The notes beneath the pieces are model-generated. The model was not told the DNA's origin. It worked only from the letters and a program-made list of their open reading frames with translations, and did not search any database. Both the position numbers and the translations under genes were made by a program. Positions 31,645-44,326 of a DNA stretch of 64,000 nucleotides are shown in pieces (positions within the stretch are counted from its first letter, which is position 1; every line of letters begins with the position of its first letter). This stretch comes from Amycolatopsis sp. FBCC-B4732 (lineage in GTDB: Bacteria > Actinomycetota > Actinomycetes > Mycobacteriales > Pseudonocardiaceae). The stretch covers positions 5,356,001-5,420,000 of the forward strand of contig NZ_CP095376.1 of the NCBI RefSeq assembly GCF_023008405.1, read 5' to 3'.

Positions 31645-32736
31645 ATGACCGACTTTATTGCCGACCAGCCCGCTGTCCAGTGCTTCCTCAGCTTCACGCA
31701 CGCGGACGACGGCCTCCTGAATTTCGTGACCCCGCTGAAAGCGTCCATTGAGCAATTCTGCGCCGCGGCGCACGGCCGCAAGATCGAGATCTTCGTGGAT
31801 CGTGAGAGCATCGGCTGGGGTGAAGACTGGCGCGCCAAGATCCAAGACGGGCTCGACGCCGCGATGGTTTTAATCCCGGCCGTCACGATGAACTACTTCT
31901 ACAACAGCAGCGCCTGCCGCGAAGAACTCACCGCGTTCTACGCCAAGGCCAACGAACTCGGGCTCACGCAGCTCATCCTGCCCTTGATCATCCTGGGGCG
32001 CGACCTCATCACCGAGAACAGTGACGACGCGAACGTCCGGATCATCGAGAAGTTGCAGCACATCGACATCGAGGAGGCTGTCCTCGCCGGATCGGGAACG
32101 ACCGCGTGGCGCAGGACCATGGCCGCCGTGGCCAAGAAGCTGATCAAGGCGATCCAATCGGCCGAAAACCAATTGGAGCGCCTGTCGGAACCGGAACCCG
32201 CACGCACAGGCGACGGGGGCCTACCCGGGTTCCAGGAGCACAGAAATCGTCTCGAACAGGTCGCCCGACTGCTCGGGCAGCAACTCGACACCATCACGGT
32301 TTCTCTCGGCGGCATCACCGCAGAGATGAACCAGGCCGCCGCCGACATCGACGTCACATCTCCGGACGCCGCCAAGGAACGAATCGCCCGCACCGCCGAC
32401 ACGATCAAACCGTTGTCCGTGAGCATGCAGAAGGCCGGCACTGATTTCGAAGCGACAGTCGCTGAAACTGACACGATCATGCGCTCTTACCTGGCGTTCG
32501 TGGCCTCCCACGGCAGCCCGGAAATGGCGGCTCAGGCTCGTAAGGAGCAGGAGGCCTTCGTCCCGGCGCTCGACGAGCTCCAGACCATGGAGAAGACAAT
32601 CGCCGAATACCTCCGCAGTGCGTACGCGCTCGAGAAAAGAAGCGCGCCGCTACGCGCAGCCCTCCAGCCGCTCCGCATTGGCGCTCAGTCGATCCAGCTG
32701 GGAATCCGCACGCTACAAGATCTCCAGGACCTCTGA
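31645..32736 (+). CDS. TIR-domain protein with coiled-coil C-terminus
   Basis: A 363-residue protein. Residues 9-150 form a TIR domain: VQCFLSFTHADD as the first strand and loop, KIEIFVDRESIGWGEDWRAK as the second, then AMVLIPAVTMNYFYNSSACR followed by Glu93-Glu94, where NAD-cleaving TIR proteins keep their catalytic Glu. From about 175 it is long-helical and likely coiled-coil (LEQVARLLGQQLDTITVSLG, AKERIARTADTIKPLSVSMQ). The base composition is visibly less GC-rich than neighbours, which suggests acquisition. It may be an antiphage or signalling NADase; no partner genes are adjacent. ATG at 31645 is chosen because the TIR fold starts there; the frame is open far upstream. Confidence 0.8.
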   Translation: MTDFIADQPAVQCFLSFTHADDGLLNFVTPLKASIEQFCAAAHGRKIEIFVDRESIGWGEDWRAKIQDGLDAAMVLIPAVTMNYFYNSSACREELTAFYAKANELGLTQLILPLIILGRDLITENSDDANVRIIEKLQHIDIEEAVLAGSGTTAWRRTMAAVAKKLIKAIQSAENQLERLSEPEPARTGDGGLPGFQEHRNRLEQVARLLGQQLDTITVSLGGITAEMNQAAADIDVTSPDAAKERIARTADTIKPLSVSMQKAGTDFEATVAETDTIMRSYLAFVASHGSPEMAAQARKEQEAFVPALDELQTMEKTIAEYLRSAYALEKRSAPLRAALQPLRIGAQSIQLGIRTLQDLQDL

Positions 32737-32741
32737 ACCGG

Positions 32742-33407
32742 TCAGTCCGCCAGAGTCGCCAGCAGCGTGTGGGCCGCCGCCCGCAGCTCGTCCGACGGCT
32801 CACCCGCCCCGACCAGGCGCACCACCCCGTCGGCTCCCTCACGGACATGCGCCTCGACGTCCAACGACGGGTCGTCCCGGCGGACCACCGCGATGCTCTC
32901 CACCAGCCCGAACACCAGGTCCGTCCGGATGGCCACCGACTCCGCGGCCACCCCCGAAGCCGCCACCAGGCTGCCGTAAGCCGCCTTCAGGTCCGCTCGC
33001 TCCGCGCGGAAGCGGGCCAGGTTCGGCGAAGCCACCTCCGGCAGCAAGTACAACGCGCCCAGGTTGTGCCGCGCCCCACCGAGCAAGCCGATGTCCGCGT
33101 ACGCCAGCGCCCACAGCCGCACCGCCGCCGGGCCCGGAGCACCCACCAGGCGGGCCGCCAAGTCCAACGACGGCCGGACCGTCTCCGCCAGCAACGCCGC
33201 GAGGATGTCTTCCTTCGCCGGGAAGTGGTAGTAGAGCGACGCCTGCCTCAAGCCCGCGCGCTCCGCGATCGCGCGGGTCGTCGTCGCCGCGTAGCCGGCT
33301 CCGGTGAACAGCTCTCCCGCCGCGTCGAGCACCGCCTGGCGGGCGTCCGGGCGGCTCGCCGCCGCTCCGCTCGCCCTCGGCCTGCCGACTCCCGCCCCTT
33401 TGACCAC
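32742..33407 (-). CDS. TetR-family transcriptional regulator
   Basis: A 221-residue TetR repressor. The N-terminal DNA-binding domain is ARQAVLDAAGELFTGAGYAA, TTRAIAERAGLRQASLYYHF, then PAKEDILAALL; the rest is a helical ligand domain. It is divergent from the permease of the guanidine/urea operon and 174 bases from its start, so it is the likely regulator of that operon. Ligand unknown. It converges on the TIR gene with only five bases between the stops. The start is a GTG. Confidence 0.88.
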   Translation of the reverse strand: MVKGAGVGRPRASGAAASRPDARQAVLDAAGELFTGAGYAATTTRAIAERAGLRQASLYYHFPAKEDILAALLAETVRPSLDLAARLVGAPGPAAVRLWALAYADIGLLGGARHNLGALYLLPEVASPNLARFRAERADLKAAYGSLVAASGVAAESVAIRTDLVFGLVESIAVVRRDDPSLDVEAHVREGADGVVRLVGAGEPSDELRAAAHTLLATLAD

Positions 33408-33581
33408 GGGCGTGATCTTGCCAGGTCCGGCTCCGCGGCACCCGCACCGAGGCCGGTTACGCCCGCATGTCGCTGTTGACGCCCCGAAGGCGCGGCCGTT
33501 AACGCACCCCTAACGAGCCGGAGATCGAGAAGTCCCGCCGCGGCCCTAATTTCTGTCAAACGATCGAAACAAGGAGACCGC

Positions 33582-35048
33582 ATGCCACCCGACGATCTCG
33601 CCGCCTTCGGTTACCGCCAGGAGCTCCGCCGGTCGCTCGGCGGGTTCTCCGCCTTCGCCGCCGGCTTCTCCTTCGTCTCCATCCTCACGACCGTCTTCCA
33701 GCTCTTCGGCTTCGGCTACACCTTCGGCGGCCCCCTCTTCTTCTGGACGTGGCCGGTCGTGCTCGGCGGCCAGCTGCTCGTGGCACTCACCTTCGCCGAA
33801 CTCGCCGCGCGCTTCCCGCTCGCCGGATCCGTTTACCAATGGGCGAAACAGCTCTCGAAGGGGTTCCTCGGCTGGCTCGCCGGCTGGATGATGCTGCTCG
33901 GCTGCGTCGTCGCCCTCGCCGCCGCGGCGATCGCGCTGCAAGTGGTGCTGCCCTCGGTCTGGGACGGCTTCCAGCTCGTCGGCGGCGACCCATCGGTGAC
34001 GTCGCCGTCGGGCGCGGCCAACGCCGTCCTCCTCGGCACGCTCCTGCTCGTCTTCACCACGCTCGTCAACGCCGGCGGCGTCCGGCTGATGGCCCGGATC
34101 AACGACGTCGGCGTCGCGGCCGAGCTGCTCGGCGTCGTCGTCCTGATCACCGGGCTGGGGCTGTTCGCCGTCCGCGGTCCGCAGGTGGTGCTGCACGACG
34201 CCCCCGGCACGAGCGCGGGGATCAGTGGCGTGCTCGCTTCGGCGCTCATGGCCGCGTACGTGCTCTACGGCTTCGACACCGCCGCGTCGGTCGCCGAAGA
34301 AACGAAGGACGCACGGAAGACAGCGCCCCGCGCGGTCCTGCGCGCCGTGCTCGTGTCGGGGATCGGCGGGCTCGCCGTGGTCGTCACCGCGCTGATGGCC
34401 GCGCCCAGCCTCACCGACGGGCAGCTCGCCGGCCACGGCCTGCCGTACGTGATCACCGCCGTCTTCGGCGACACCCTCGGCCGCGTCTTCCTCGCCGACG
34501 TCGCCGTCGCCGTCGTGGTCTGCACCCTCACCATCCAGACCGGCACCGTCCGGCTCCTCTACGCGATGGCCCGCGACGGCGCTCTCCCCGCCGCCGCCCG
34601 ACTTTCGTCGGTGAATCCGCGCACGGGGACGCCGGTCGCGCCCGCCCTCGTCTCCGGCGCGCTCGCCATCGCGCTGCTGCTCCTCAACGTCGGCAACCCG
34701 ACGCTCTTCAGCACGATCACCGGGACGTCGGTGGTCGTCGTCTACCTGGCGTACCTGCTGGTCACCGGGCCGCTGCTGGTCGCCAGGCTGCGCGGGCGCT
34801 TCCCCGCGGAACCCGGCCGGTTTTCCCTGGGCCGCCGGGGTGTTCCGCTGAACGGCGCAGCCGTGCTCTACGGCGTCGCCATGATCGTGAACATCGCCTG
34901 GCCGCGTGCGGAGATCTACGACGTCGCCGGTTCGGGCGCCCCCTGGATGCTCTTGTTCCCGATAGAGTTCGTCGGCGGCGCACTGGTGATCGGCTGGCTC
35001 TGCTGGCTGCGGCTGCGCCCCGCTCCCGCCCTCGAACCCGCGATCTGA
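33582..35048 (+). CDS. APC-family amino acid/amine permease
   Basis: A 488-residue transporter of the amino acid-polyamine-organocation superfamily with about 12 membrane helices. The APC N-terminal motif is GGFSAFAAGFSFVSILTTVF, and ELAARFPLAGSVYQWAKQLS is conserved. The loop YGFDTAASVAEETKDARKTA is typical of the subfamily found with urea carboxylase genes. It probably imports guanidine, urea or an amine for the enzymes encoded downstream. AAGGAG precedes the ATG. A TTGACG hexamer at 33476 is a possible -35, but no convincing -10 follows. Confidence 0.85.
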   Translation: MPPDDLAAFGYRQELRRSLGGFSAFAAGFSFVSILTTVFQLFGFGYTFGGPLFFWTWPVVLGGQLLVALTFAELAARFPLAGSVYQWAKQLSKGFLGWLAGWMMLLGCVVALAAAAIALQVVLPSVWDGFQLVGGDPSVTSPSGAANAVLLGTLLLVFTTLVNAGGVRLMARINDVGVAAELLGVVVLITGLGLFAVRGPQVVLHDAPGTSAGISGVLASALMAAYVLYGFDTAASVAEETKDARKTAPRAVLRAVLVSGIGGLAVVVTALMAAPSLTDGQLAGHGLPYVITAVFGDTLGRVFLADVAVAVVVCTLTIQTGTVRLLYAMARDGALPAAARLSSVNPRTGTPVAPALVSGALAIALLLLNVGNPTLFSTITGTSVVVVYLAYLLVTGPLLVARLRGRFPAEPGRFSLGRRGVPLNGAAVLYGVAMIVNIAWPRAEIYDVAGSGAPWMLLFPIEFVGGALVIGWLCWLRLRPAPALEPAI

Positions 35049-35058
35049 GAGGACGTCC

Positions 35059-35892
35059 ATGAGCACCACCGCCACCACCTACGGCGCCCGGGACCACGCC
35101 CGGGCCCAGGCCGGCACCGTGGTCGAAACGATGCCGTCGATCCCGGCGAGTACCTGGCCGGGCACCGTGCCCGGGGTGGCTCCCGAGGCGCTGACCTGGG
35201 CCGAGACCGTCGCCGGCGGCGGGTACACGCACAAGGTGCTGGCCCGGGGCACCCGGCTGCGGCTGACCGACGTCGAGGGTGACGCCTGCGCGCACGTGCT
35301 GCTGTTCAACGCCGACCAGCCGTGGGAACGGCTGAACGTCGCCGACACGGTGAAGGTGCAGTGGAACGCCTACCTCGGCGAGAAGGTGGCGCTGCTGTCC
35401 GACCAGGCCCGCGTGCTCGCGACGATCGTCGAAGACGGCAGCGGCCGCCACGACGCGCTCTGCGGTACGTCCACTGTGGACGGCAACACCGAGCGCTACG
35501 GCGACGGCGCCCCGCAGGGCCCCTCCCCCGCCGGTCTGCCGCTGTTCACCCTGGCCGCGGCGAAGAACGGGCTCGGGCCGCGTGATCTGCCGCCGAGCCT
35601 GTCGTTCTTCCAGGGCGTGCGCGTCCAGCCCGAAGGCGCACTGGAGTTCACCGGCTCCGCGGGCGCCGGGAAGTCCCTCGACCTGCGGATCGAAATCCCG
35701 TCGATCGTGCTGATCGCCAACGTGCCGCACCCCGTGGACCCGCGCCCGGGCTACACCGCGACGAACCTCGAAGTCCTCGCCTGGCGCGACCGTCCCTCCA
35801 CTCCGGACAGTCCGGAGTGGACGCACTCACCCGAAGCCCGGCGCGCGTTCGAGAACACCGCCGACTACCTGACCGCACGGGGGATCGCATGA
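35059..35892 (+). CDS. cgdA: DUF1989 protein, UAAP1/CgdA type (carboxyguanidine deiminase subunit)
   Basis: A 277-residue DUF1989 (urea carboxylase-associated) protein. Typical segments are KVLARGTRLRLTDVEGDACA, RHDALCGTSTVDGNTERYGD and the C-terminal DLRIEIPSIVLIANVPHPVD. It pairs with the next gene. Related CgdA-CgdB heteromers deiminate carboxyguanidine to allophanate, so they link guanidine carboxylase to allophanate hydrolase; this is known for other bacteria and is inferred here. GAGAGGACG precedes the ATG, 10 bases after the permease stop. Residues Cys and His in the CGRHD/GTSTVD area are candidate metal ligands. Confidence 0.85.
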   Translation: MSTTATTYGARDHARAQAGTVVETMPSIPASTWPGTVPGVAPEALTWAETVAGGGYTHKVLARGTRLRLTDVEGDACAHVLLFNADQPWERLNVADTVKVQWNAYLGEKVALLSDQARVLATIVEDGSGRHDALCGTSTVDGNTERYGDGAPQGPSPAGLPLFTLAAAKNGLGPRDLPPSLSFFQGVRVQPEGALEFTGSAGAGKSLDLRIEIPSIVLIANVPHPVDPRPGYTATNLEVLAWRDRPSTPDSPEWTHSPEARRAFENTADYLTARGIA

Positions 35893-36520
35893 GCACGGCG
35901 TACCGTTCGCAGCTGGAGCTGACCTTCGACGTGCCCGCGCGAGCGCCGTTCTCCACGGTGCTCAAGCGGGGCCAGGAGCTGACGATCGTCGACCTCGGCG
36001 GCAACCAGGCCGTCGACTTCCTCTGCTACGACGCGAACGACACGGCGAAGCGCTACAGCGCGGCCGCGACGATCGCCGCACAGGGCAGCATCTTCCTCAC
36101 CACCGGCAGCGTGCTGCGCACCCAGGAAAGCGCGCCGCTGCTCACCGTCGTCGCCGACACCTGCGGCCGCCACGACACGCTCGGCGGCGCGTGCAGCAAG
36201 GAGTCCAACAGCCTCCGCTACGGCCAGCACACCCGGTACCAGCACGCCTGCGTCGAGAACTTCCTCAGCGAAGGCGCGAAGTGGGGGCTGGGCAAGCGCG
36301 ACCTGGTCAGCAACGTCAACTGGTACATGAACGTGCCGGTCGAAGAAGACGGCACGCTCGGCATCGTCGACGGCATTTCCGCGCCGGGAATGGAAGTCCG
36401 GCTGCGCGCGGAGACCGACGTGCTCGTCCTGGTCTCGAACTGCCCGCAGATCAACAACCCCTGCAACGGGTTCGACCCGACGCCGGTGCGCATGATCGTC
36501 ACCTCGGCCGGGGGCGGCGA

Positions 36521-36524
<4 letters not shown>
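35889..36524 (+). CDS. cgdB: DUF1989 protein, UAAP2/CgdB type (carboxyguanidine deiminase subunit)
   Basis: A 211-residue paralogue of the previous gene: KRGQELTIVDLGGNQAVDFL, CYDANDTAKRYSAAAT, DTCGRHDTLGGACSKESNSL and RAETDVLVLVSNCPQINNPC. The Cys/His pattern (CGRHD, GGAC, NPCNGF) is more complete than in CgdA, suggesting this is the metal-binding or catalytic subunit. Its ATG overlaps the cgdA stop and its TGA overlaps the GTG of the carboxylase, so the three products are made together. The assignment to carboxyguanidine deiminase rests on family and context. Confidence 0.86.
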
Positions 36525-40044
<3,520 letters not shown>

Positions 40045-40048
<4 letters not shown>

Positions 40049-41649
40049 GCCTCGTCGAGCGGGTGCGGGCGGCGTACCGCCGGATCGAGCAGGTGGACCG
40101 GCCGGAGATCTGGATCGACTTGCGGTCCGAAGCCGACATGCTGGCCGAGGCCGCCGCGCTGGAAGCACGCGGGCGGCCGCTGTACGGCAAGCTCGTCGCG
40201 GTCAAGGGCAACATCGACGTCGCCGGGCTGCCGACGACGGCGGGCTGCCCGGCGTACGCGTACAAGCCGGAAGCCGACGCCCCGGTCGTCGCGCGGCTGC
40301 GGGAGGCCGGCGCGCTGGTGCTCGGCACGACCAACCTGGACCAGTTCGCGACCGGCCTGGTCGGGACGCGCAGCCCGTACGGCGCGGTGCGCAACGCCGT
40401 CGACCCCGCGTACGTCTCCGGCGGGTCGAGTTCGGGGTCCGCGGTGGCGGTGGCGCTGGGGATCGTCGACCTGGCCCTGGGCACCGACACCGCGGGATCG
40501 GGCCGGGTGCCGGCGGCGTTCAACGGGATCGTCGGGCTCAAGCCGACGCCCGGGCTGCTGCCGGCCGAGGGCGTGGTGCCCGCGTGCGCGAGCATCGACT
40601 GCGTGTCGCTGTTCGCGCGGACGGTCGAGGAGGCGTCGTTCGCGCTGACCTGCCTGGCCGAGCCCGCGCAGGTCCACACGGGACGGTTCCGGCTGGGCGT
40701 GCCCGGCCACCTGGGTCCCCTCGCCGACGGCTGGGCGGACGCCTTCGCGGCCACCGCCGAAGCCTACGCCGCGGCGGGCGCCGAAGTGGCCACTGTGGAC
40801 ACGTCGGCCTTCTTGGAAGCCGCGCAGTTGTTGTACGGCGGCGCTTTCGTGGCCGAGCGCTACACGGCGGTCGGCGAATTCCTGGACGCGCACCCGGAGT
40901 CCGTCGACCCGGTGGTGCACGGCATCATCACCGGCGCCCGCGACATCCCCGCGCACCGGCTGTTCGCGGACCAGGCGAAGCTGGCCGGGTTGCGCGCCGA
41001 AGCACTGGCCGCGCTGGCCGGCGTCGACGCGCTGCTGTTCCCGACGACGACCGAGCACCCCACGATCGCCGAGGTGGCCGCGGACCCGGTCGCGGTCAAC
41101 GCCCGCCTGGGCCGGTTCACCAACTCCACCAACCTGTTCGGCCTGTCCGCACTGGCGATCCCGGCCGGCACCGTGGCCGGGCGGCCGTTCGGCGTGATGC
41201 TGGTCGGCGCCCCGCACGACGACCTGAAGCTGGCCGCGCTGGCCGGGCTGCGCGATGAGCGGGTGCCGATCGTGGTGGTCGGAGCGCACCTGCGCGGCCA
41301 GCCGCTCAACCACGAGCTGACTTCTCGCGGCGGGCGGTTCGTCTCGCCGGTTTCCACGTCGGCGTCGTACCGGTTGTTCGCGCTGGACACCGTGCCACCG
41401 AAGCCGGGCCTGGTGCGGGTCGCTGACGGCGGTGTCGCGATCGCGGCGGAGGTGTGGGAGCTGCCGGTGCGGGGCTTCGGCGAGTTCGTCTCGCGGATCC
41501 CGGCGCCGCTGGCGATCGGGAAGGTGGAGCTGGCGGACCATACGTCGGTGCCGGGCTTCCTGTGCGAACCGGCGGCGACGGAAGGGGCGGAGGACATTTC
41601 GGCGAAGGGTGGCTGGCTGGCACACCTGGGCGTGCGTCCGTCCGGGTGA
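40045..41649 (+). CDS. atzF: Allophanate hydrolase
   Basis: A 534-residue amidase-signature enzyme that splits allophanate to ammonia and CO2. The Ser-cisSer-Lys catalytic triad is visible: VAVKGNIDVAG (Lys), GGSSSGSAVAVA (Ser) and GTDTAGSGRVPAAF (Ser). The C-terminal ~120 residues (PLNHELTSRGGRF through GKVELADHTSVPGFLCEP) form the second AtzF domain. Its ATG overlaps the carboxylase stop (ATGA), closing the permease-cgdAB-carboxylase-hydrolase operon. The length is normal for a stand-alone AtzF. Confidence 0.93.
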
Positions 41650-41733
41650 TCCGGTCCGCCCGCCTCAACCGCGGGTCCCGGTGGAGCGTGTCCGCCCCGC
41701 AAGAAGCGGTTCGCTCGACCGGAGGAGAGAGAA

Positions 41734-42195
41734 ATGCGCACCATCGCTCGGATCGGCGCGGCACTGGGGATCACGGCGGTGGTCGCCACGGCGACCGCGG
41801 GGGTGGCCTCGGCCGCGCCGGCCGGCTACAAGGTGGACGTCAACCACAGCACCGGCGGCTTGGCCACCTCGACCTGGGGAGACCTCAGCTGGTCGACGTC
41901 CTTGCGGACGGTCACCATCACCGGTCGCCAGGTCTTCGTGAAGGCCGGGGAATGCTATTCCCTGGACATCGCCGGCTACCAGGGCTCGACCAAGATGACG
42001 CCGTCGTTCACCGACAGCGACTGCGCGGACAGCGGCGTGAACGAAACCTGGACGTACCCCAACCCGCTGTCGCTGTCCACGACCGTGCCCGGCGGGATCG
42101 ACCACGTGATCGTCCGGCTGACCGACACCGGGCACAAGATCATGCACTACGCCAACTGTTACCAGTCCGCGTCGGTCTGCCAGAAGAACTACTGA
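41734..42195 (+). CDS. Secreted small Cys-containing protein, unknown function
   Basis: A 153-residue secreted protein. The Sec signal peptide is residues 1-27 (MRTIARIGAALGITAVVATA, then an AXA site at ASA-AP). The mature part of about 125 residues is beta-rich with four cysteines (GECYS, SDCAD, ANCYQ, SVCQK), likely two disulfides. Tyr, Thr and Ser are abundant. It resembles the many small secreted proteins of actinomycetes, but I do not recognise a family. GGAGGAGAGA precedes the ATG. It may be an independent unit after the atzF operon. Confidence 0.75.
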   Translation: MRTIARIGAALGITAVVATATAGVASAAPAGYKVDVNHSTGGLATSTWGDLSWSTSLRTVTITGRQVFVKAGECYSLDIAGYQGSTKMTPSFTDSDCADSGVNETWTYPNPLSLSTTVPGGIDHVIVRLTDTGHKIMHYANCYQSASVCQKNY

Positions 42196-42303
42196 CGCCT
42201 GCCGGGTAACGATCAGCCGCGATCCGGGCGTCCTCGCGGTAACGGGCCTCAAACACCGCCGCGAAAACGCCGATGAACCGGGTAGCGACCCCCGGAGGCG
42301 GCG

Positions 42304-42924
42304 ATGACCACGGCGACCCGATCCCCGCAAAGCACCCTCGTCCACTCGTACCTGTTCCTGCGGCGGGCCATCGGGCTCATCGGCCTGGCCCTCCCGTTCG
42401 TCCTCATCTTCGGCAAGCAGCTCGTCCAGGGCGGTGACCTGATCGGCTCCCTCAGCGGCTACTACTACACCGACGTCCGCGACGTCTTCGTCGGCTCGAT
42501 GTGCGCGGCCGGGGTGTTCCTGCTCGCCTACTACGGCCACGACTTCGCCGACAACGTCGTCAGCAGCGTCGCCGGTCTCGGGGCGATCGGGCTCGCGTTG
42601 TTCCCGACCACCCCGGACCACGACGTGACGGCCTGGGACCGGACGTCGGGTGTGCTGCACCTCGTGTTCGCCGCGGTGTTCTTCCTCGCGCTGGCCTACT
42701 TCTGCCTGCGCCTGTTCCCCCACGACGGCGAGCAGTCCCCGGGCACCGGGATCGTCTACCGCGTCTGCGGCGCGGTGATCCTGGCCGCGCTGGCGCTGAT
42801 CGCGCTGACCAGCTGGCTGCGGCTGCTGCCCGGCTGGCACCCGGCACTGTGGCTGGAGAGCGCGGCGGTGTGGGCCTTCGGCGTCGCCTGGCTCGTGAAG
42901 GGGCGGACGATGACGCCCCGATGA
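42304..42924 (+). CDS. DUF998-like integral membrane protein
   Basis: A 206-residue membrane protein with about six helices. Its pattern of an ordered first pair of helices, then SGYYYTDVRDVFVGSMCAAG, AYYGHDFADNVVSS and LFPTTPDHDV, matches DUF998/frizzled-like small membrane proteins of actinomycetes. The function is unknown; the acidic/aromatic loop between helices 1 and 2 could bind a cation. GGAGGCGGCG precedes the ATG. The neighbours give no clue, and it lies in the same accessory stretch as the frameshifted gene. Confidence 0.7.
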   Translation: MTTATRSPQSTLVHSYLFLRRAIGLIGLALPFVLIFGKQLVQGGDLIGSLSGYYYTDVRDVFVGSMCAAGVFLLAYYGHDFADNVVSSVAGLGAIGLALFPTTPDHDVTAWDRTSGVLHLVFAAVFFLALAYFCLRLFPHDGEQSPGTGIVYRVCGAVILAALALIALTSWLRLLPGWHPALWLESAAVWAFGVAWLVKGRTMTPR

Positions 42925-42977
42925 TGTCAGGACGGGTGGGCCGATCTCGACAGGGGTGAGACAGCCGGAGGTCACTC

Positions 42978-44196
42978 GTGGACGTCGCACTCGCGATCAG
43001 CGCCTCAAGTCTGTTGATCGCTGCGACGTCGTTCGTGATCAACTGGCGGAAGTCAGCCAGAGAAACGAACACCCAGCAGCTGAGCGACGTCCTCGACCAC
43101 ATCCGCGCGAATTATGCCCAGCTCAACACCGCTTCTCGGGAAGTCGCACGGAACAACTGGACCGACACCCTTCCCATTCTGACCAAACCCGGCTGGCTCC
43201 TCAGCGAGCCGATTCCGCTGGAGTCAGTCCATTTGACCATGCGCGCACAGCCCAGCGAGGACGTCGAACTGGAACGAACTCTCTCGGCAGCCGAACGGGC
43301 TCTGTCACAGATACCCGGGGCCCGCCCGTTCCATCGTTATACCGAAGCTCTCAGAAAGCTCGGCCCGGCAGAATTCTCTCTACAACGGTCGGATATACCG
43401 ACTCCTCAGCGTCCACTGCGAAGCAAGGCGTCTCGACCTCTGTTTCACGACGGGACGCTACTTCGACCACCTGGACACCTCGCTGGTCCTGACTTTGGAG
43501 GCGGCAGCCCGCCAGCTCGCAGGACGGAGGAATATTCTCGCGGGTCGATACCGGCACTGGCTCCGCGACCCCTTCAGTCTCAACCGTCGATCGCCAGGTC
43601 TCGGCGTCAACACGTTGACGATTCGCCGGAGCCCGGAGCAATGCAGCTTCTTCCTGCACCGGAGAGACGGAGGCTTCGTGGCGGAGGGTCCCGACATCCT
43701 CCACGTCATACCAGCCGGAGAGTTCACACCTTCGGACATCGGGTTGAGCGCGCTCCGTGAAGACTTCGACCTGTGGAAGAACATCATGCGTGAGTACGGA
43801 GAGGAGTTCTTGAACGTCGAAGAAGCTTATGGTCGCGGCGGACGACCGATCGACTACTCGCGGGACGAGCCGTTCCACCGGCTGCACGCAGCCTACGTCT
43901 CGGGGGAGTTGACTGTCCGGGTCCTCGGAATCGGTCTCGACCTCCTCGACTGGAAACCGAGCCTGTACACCGTGTGCGTGCTCGATTCACCGACATTCGA
44001 CGAGATCTTCGCAGCGATGGTATCGAGTGGACCGGAGGGGACCATCCTCGTGGGCCCGGAGGGGCAGGGTATCCCGTTCACCGAGGAGAATGTCCGCCTC
44101 TACACCGGCCATCCGGGCACCGTGAACGCCGGAGCCGCTTGTCTCGAACTCGCTTGGCGTCATCGTGACGCGCTCGGAGTGGCTCCACCTCCCTGA
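42978..44196 (+). pseudogene. Conserved hypothetical gene broken by a frameshift near 43375-43380
   Basis: The GTG at 42978 (GGAGG ahead of it) opens a frame with an N-terminal membrane segment (LAISASSLLIAATSFVINW) and reads sensibly to about AEFS (43379). After that the same frame becomes Arg/Pro-rich low-quality sequence. The next frame takes over at about 43381 with YNGRIYRLLSVHCEARRLDL and runs to 44196 with a coherent domain (DFDLWKNIMREYGEEFL, VRVLGIGLDLLDWKP, TFDEIFAAMVSSGPEG). Joined, they give one protein of about 405 residues, as if one base were inserted in the CTCTCT stretch. The G+C is lower than that of neighbours. It may be decay, a sequence error or a programmed shift. Confidence 0.75.
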
Positions 44197-44266
44197 AACG
44201 CGGCAGCTCGGCCTCGAAGGACGCCCAAGAGTGTGCCGTAGCCCACTCGACCGGGCCACTCCACTG

Positions 44267-44294
44267 GTTACCGACGGGTAACAAGGGCTATCGT
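44267..44294 (+). promoter_or_regulatory. Candidate operator/promoter of fadAB
   Basis: GTTACC-GACG-GGTAAC (44267-44282) is a perfect 6-bp inverted repeat with a 4-base spacer. TATCGT at 44289-44294 is a possible -10, so the repeat would cover the -35 region, as expected for repressor control. The fadA start is 33 bases beyond the box. Confidence 0.5.
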
Positions 44295-44326
44295 GCGGTC
44301 AAAGACCTCTACTTCATGGAGCACCA

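Noticed and set aside
33408..33581. Guanidine (ykkC-type) riboswitch ahead of the permease
   Set aside because: I looked for the conserved ykkC, mini-ykkC and ykkC-III cores and could not find them. A covariance search is still needed, but I do not claim one.
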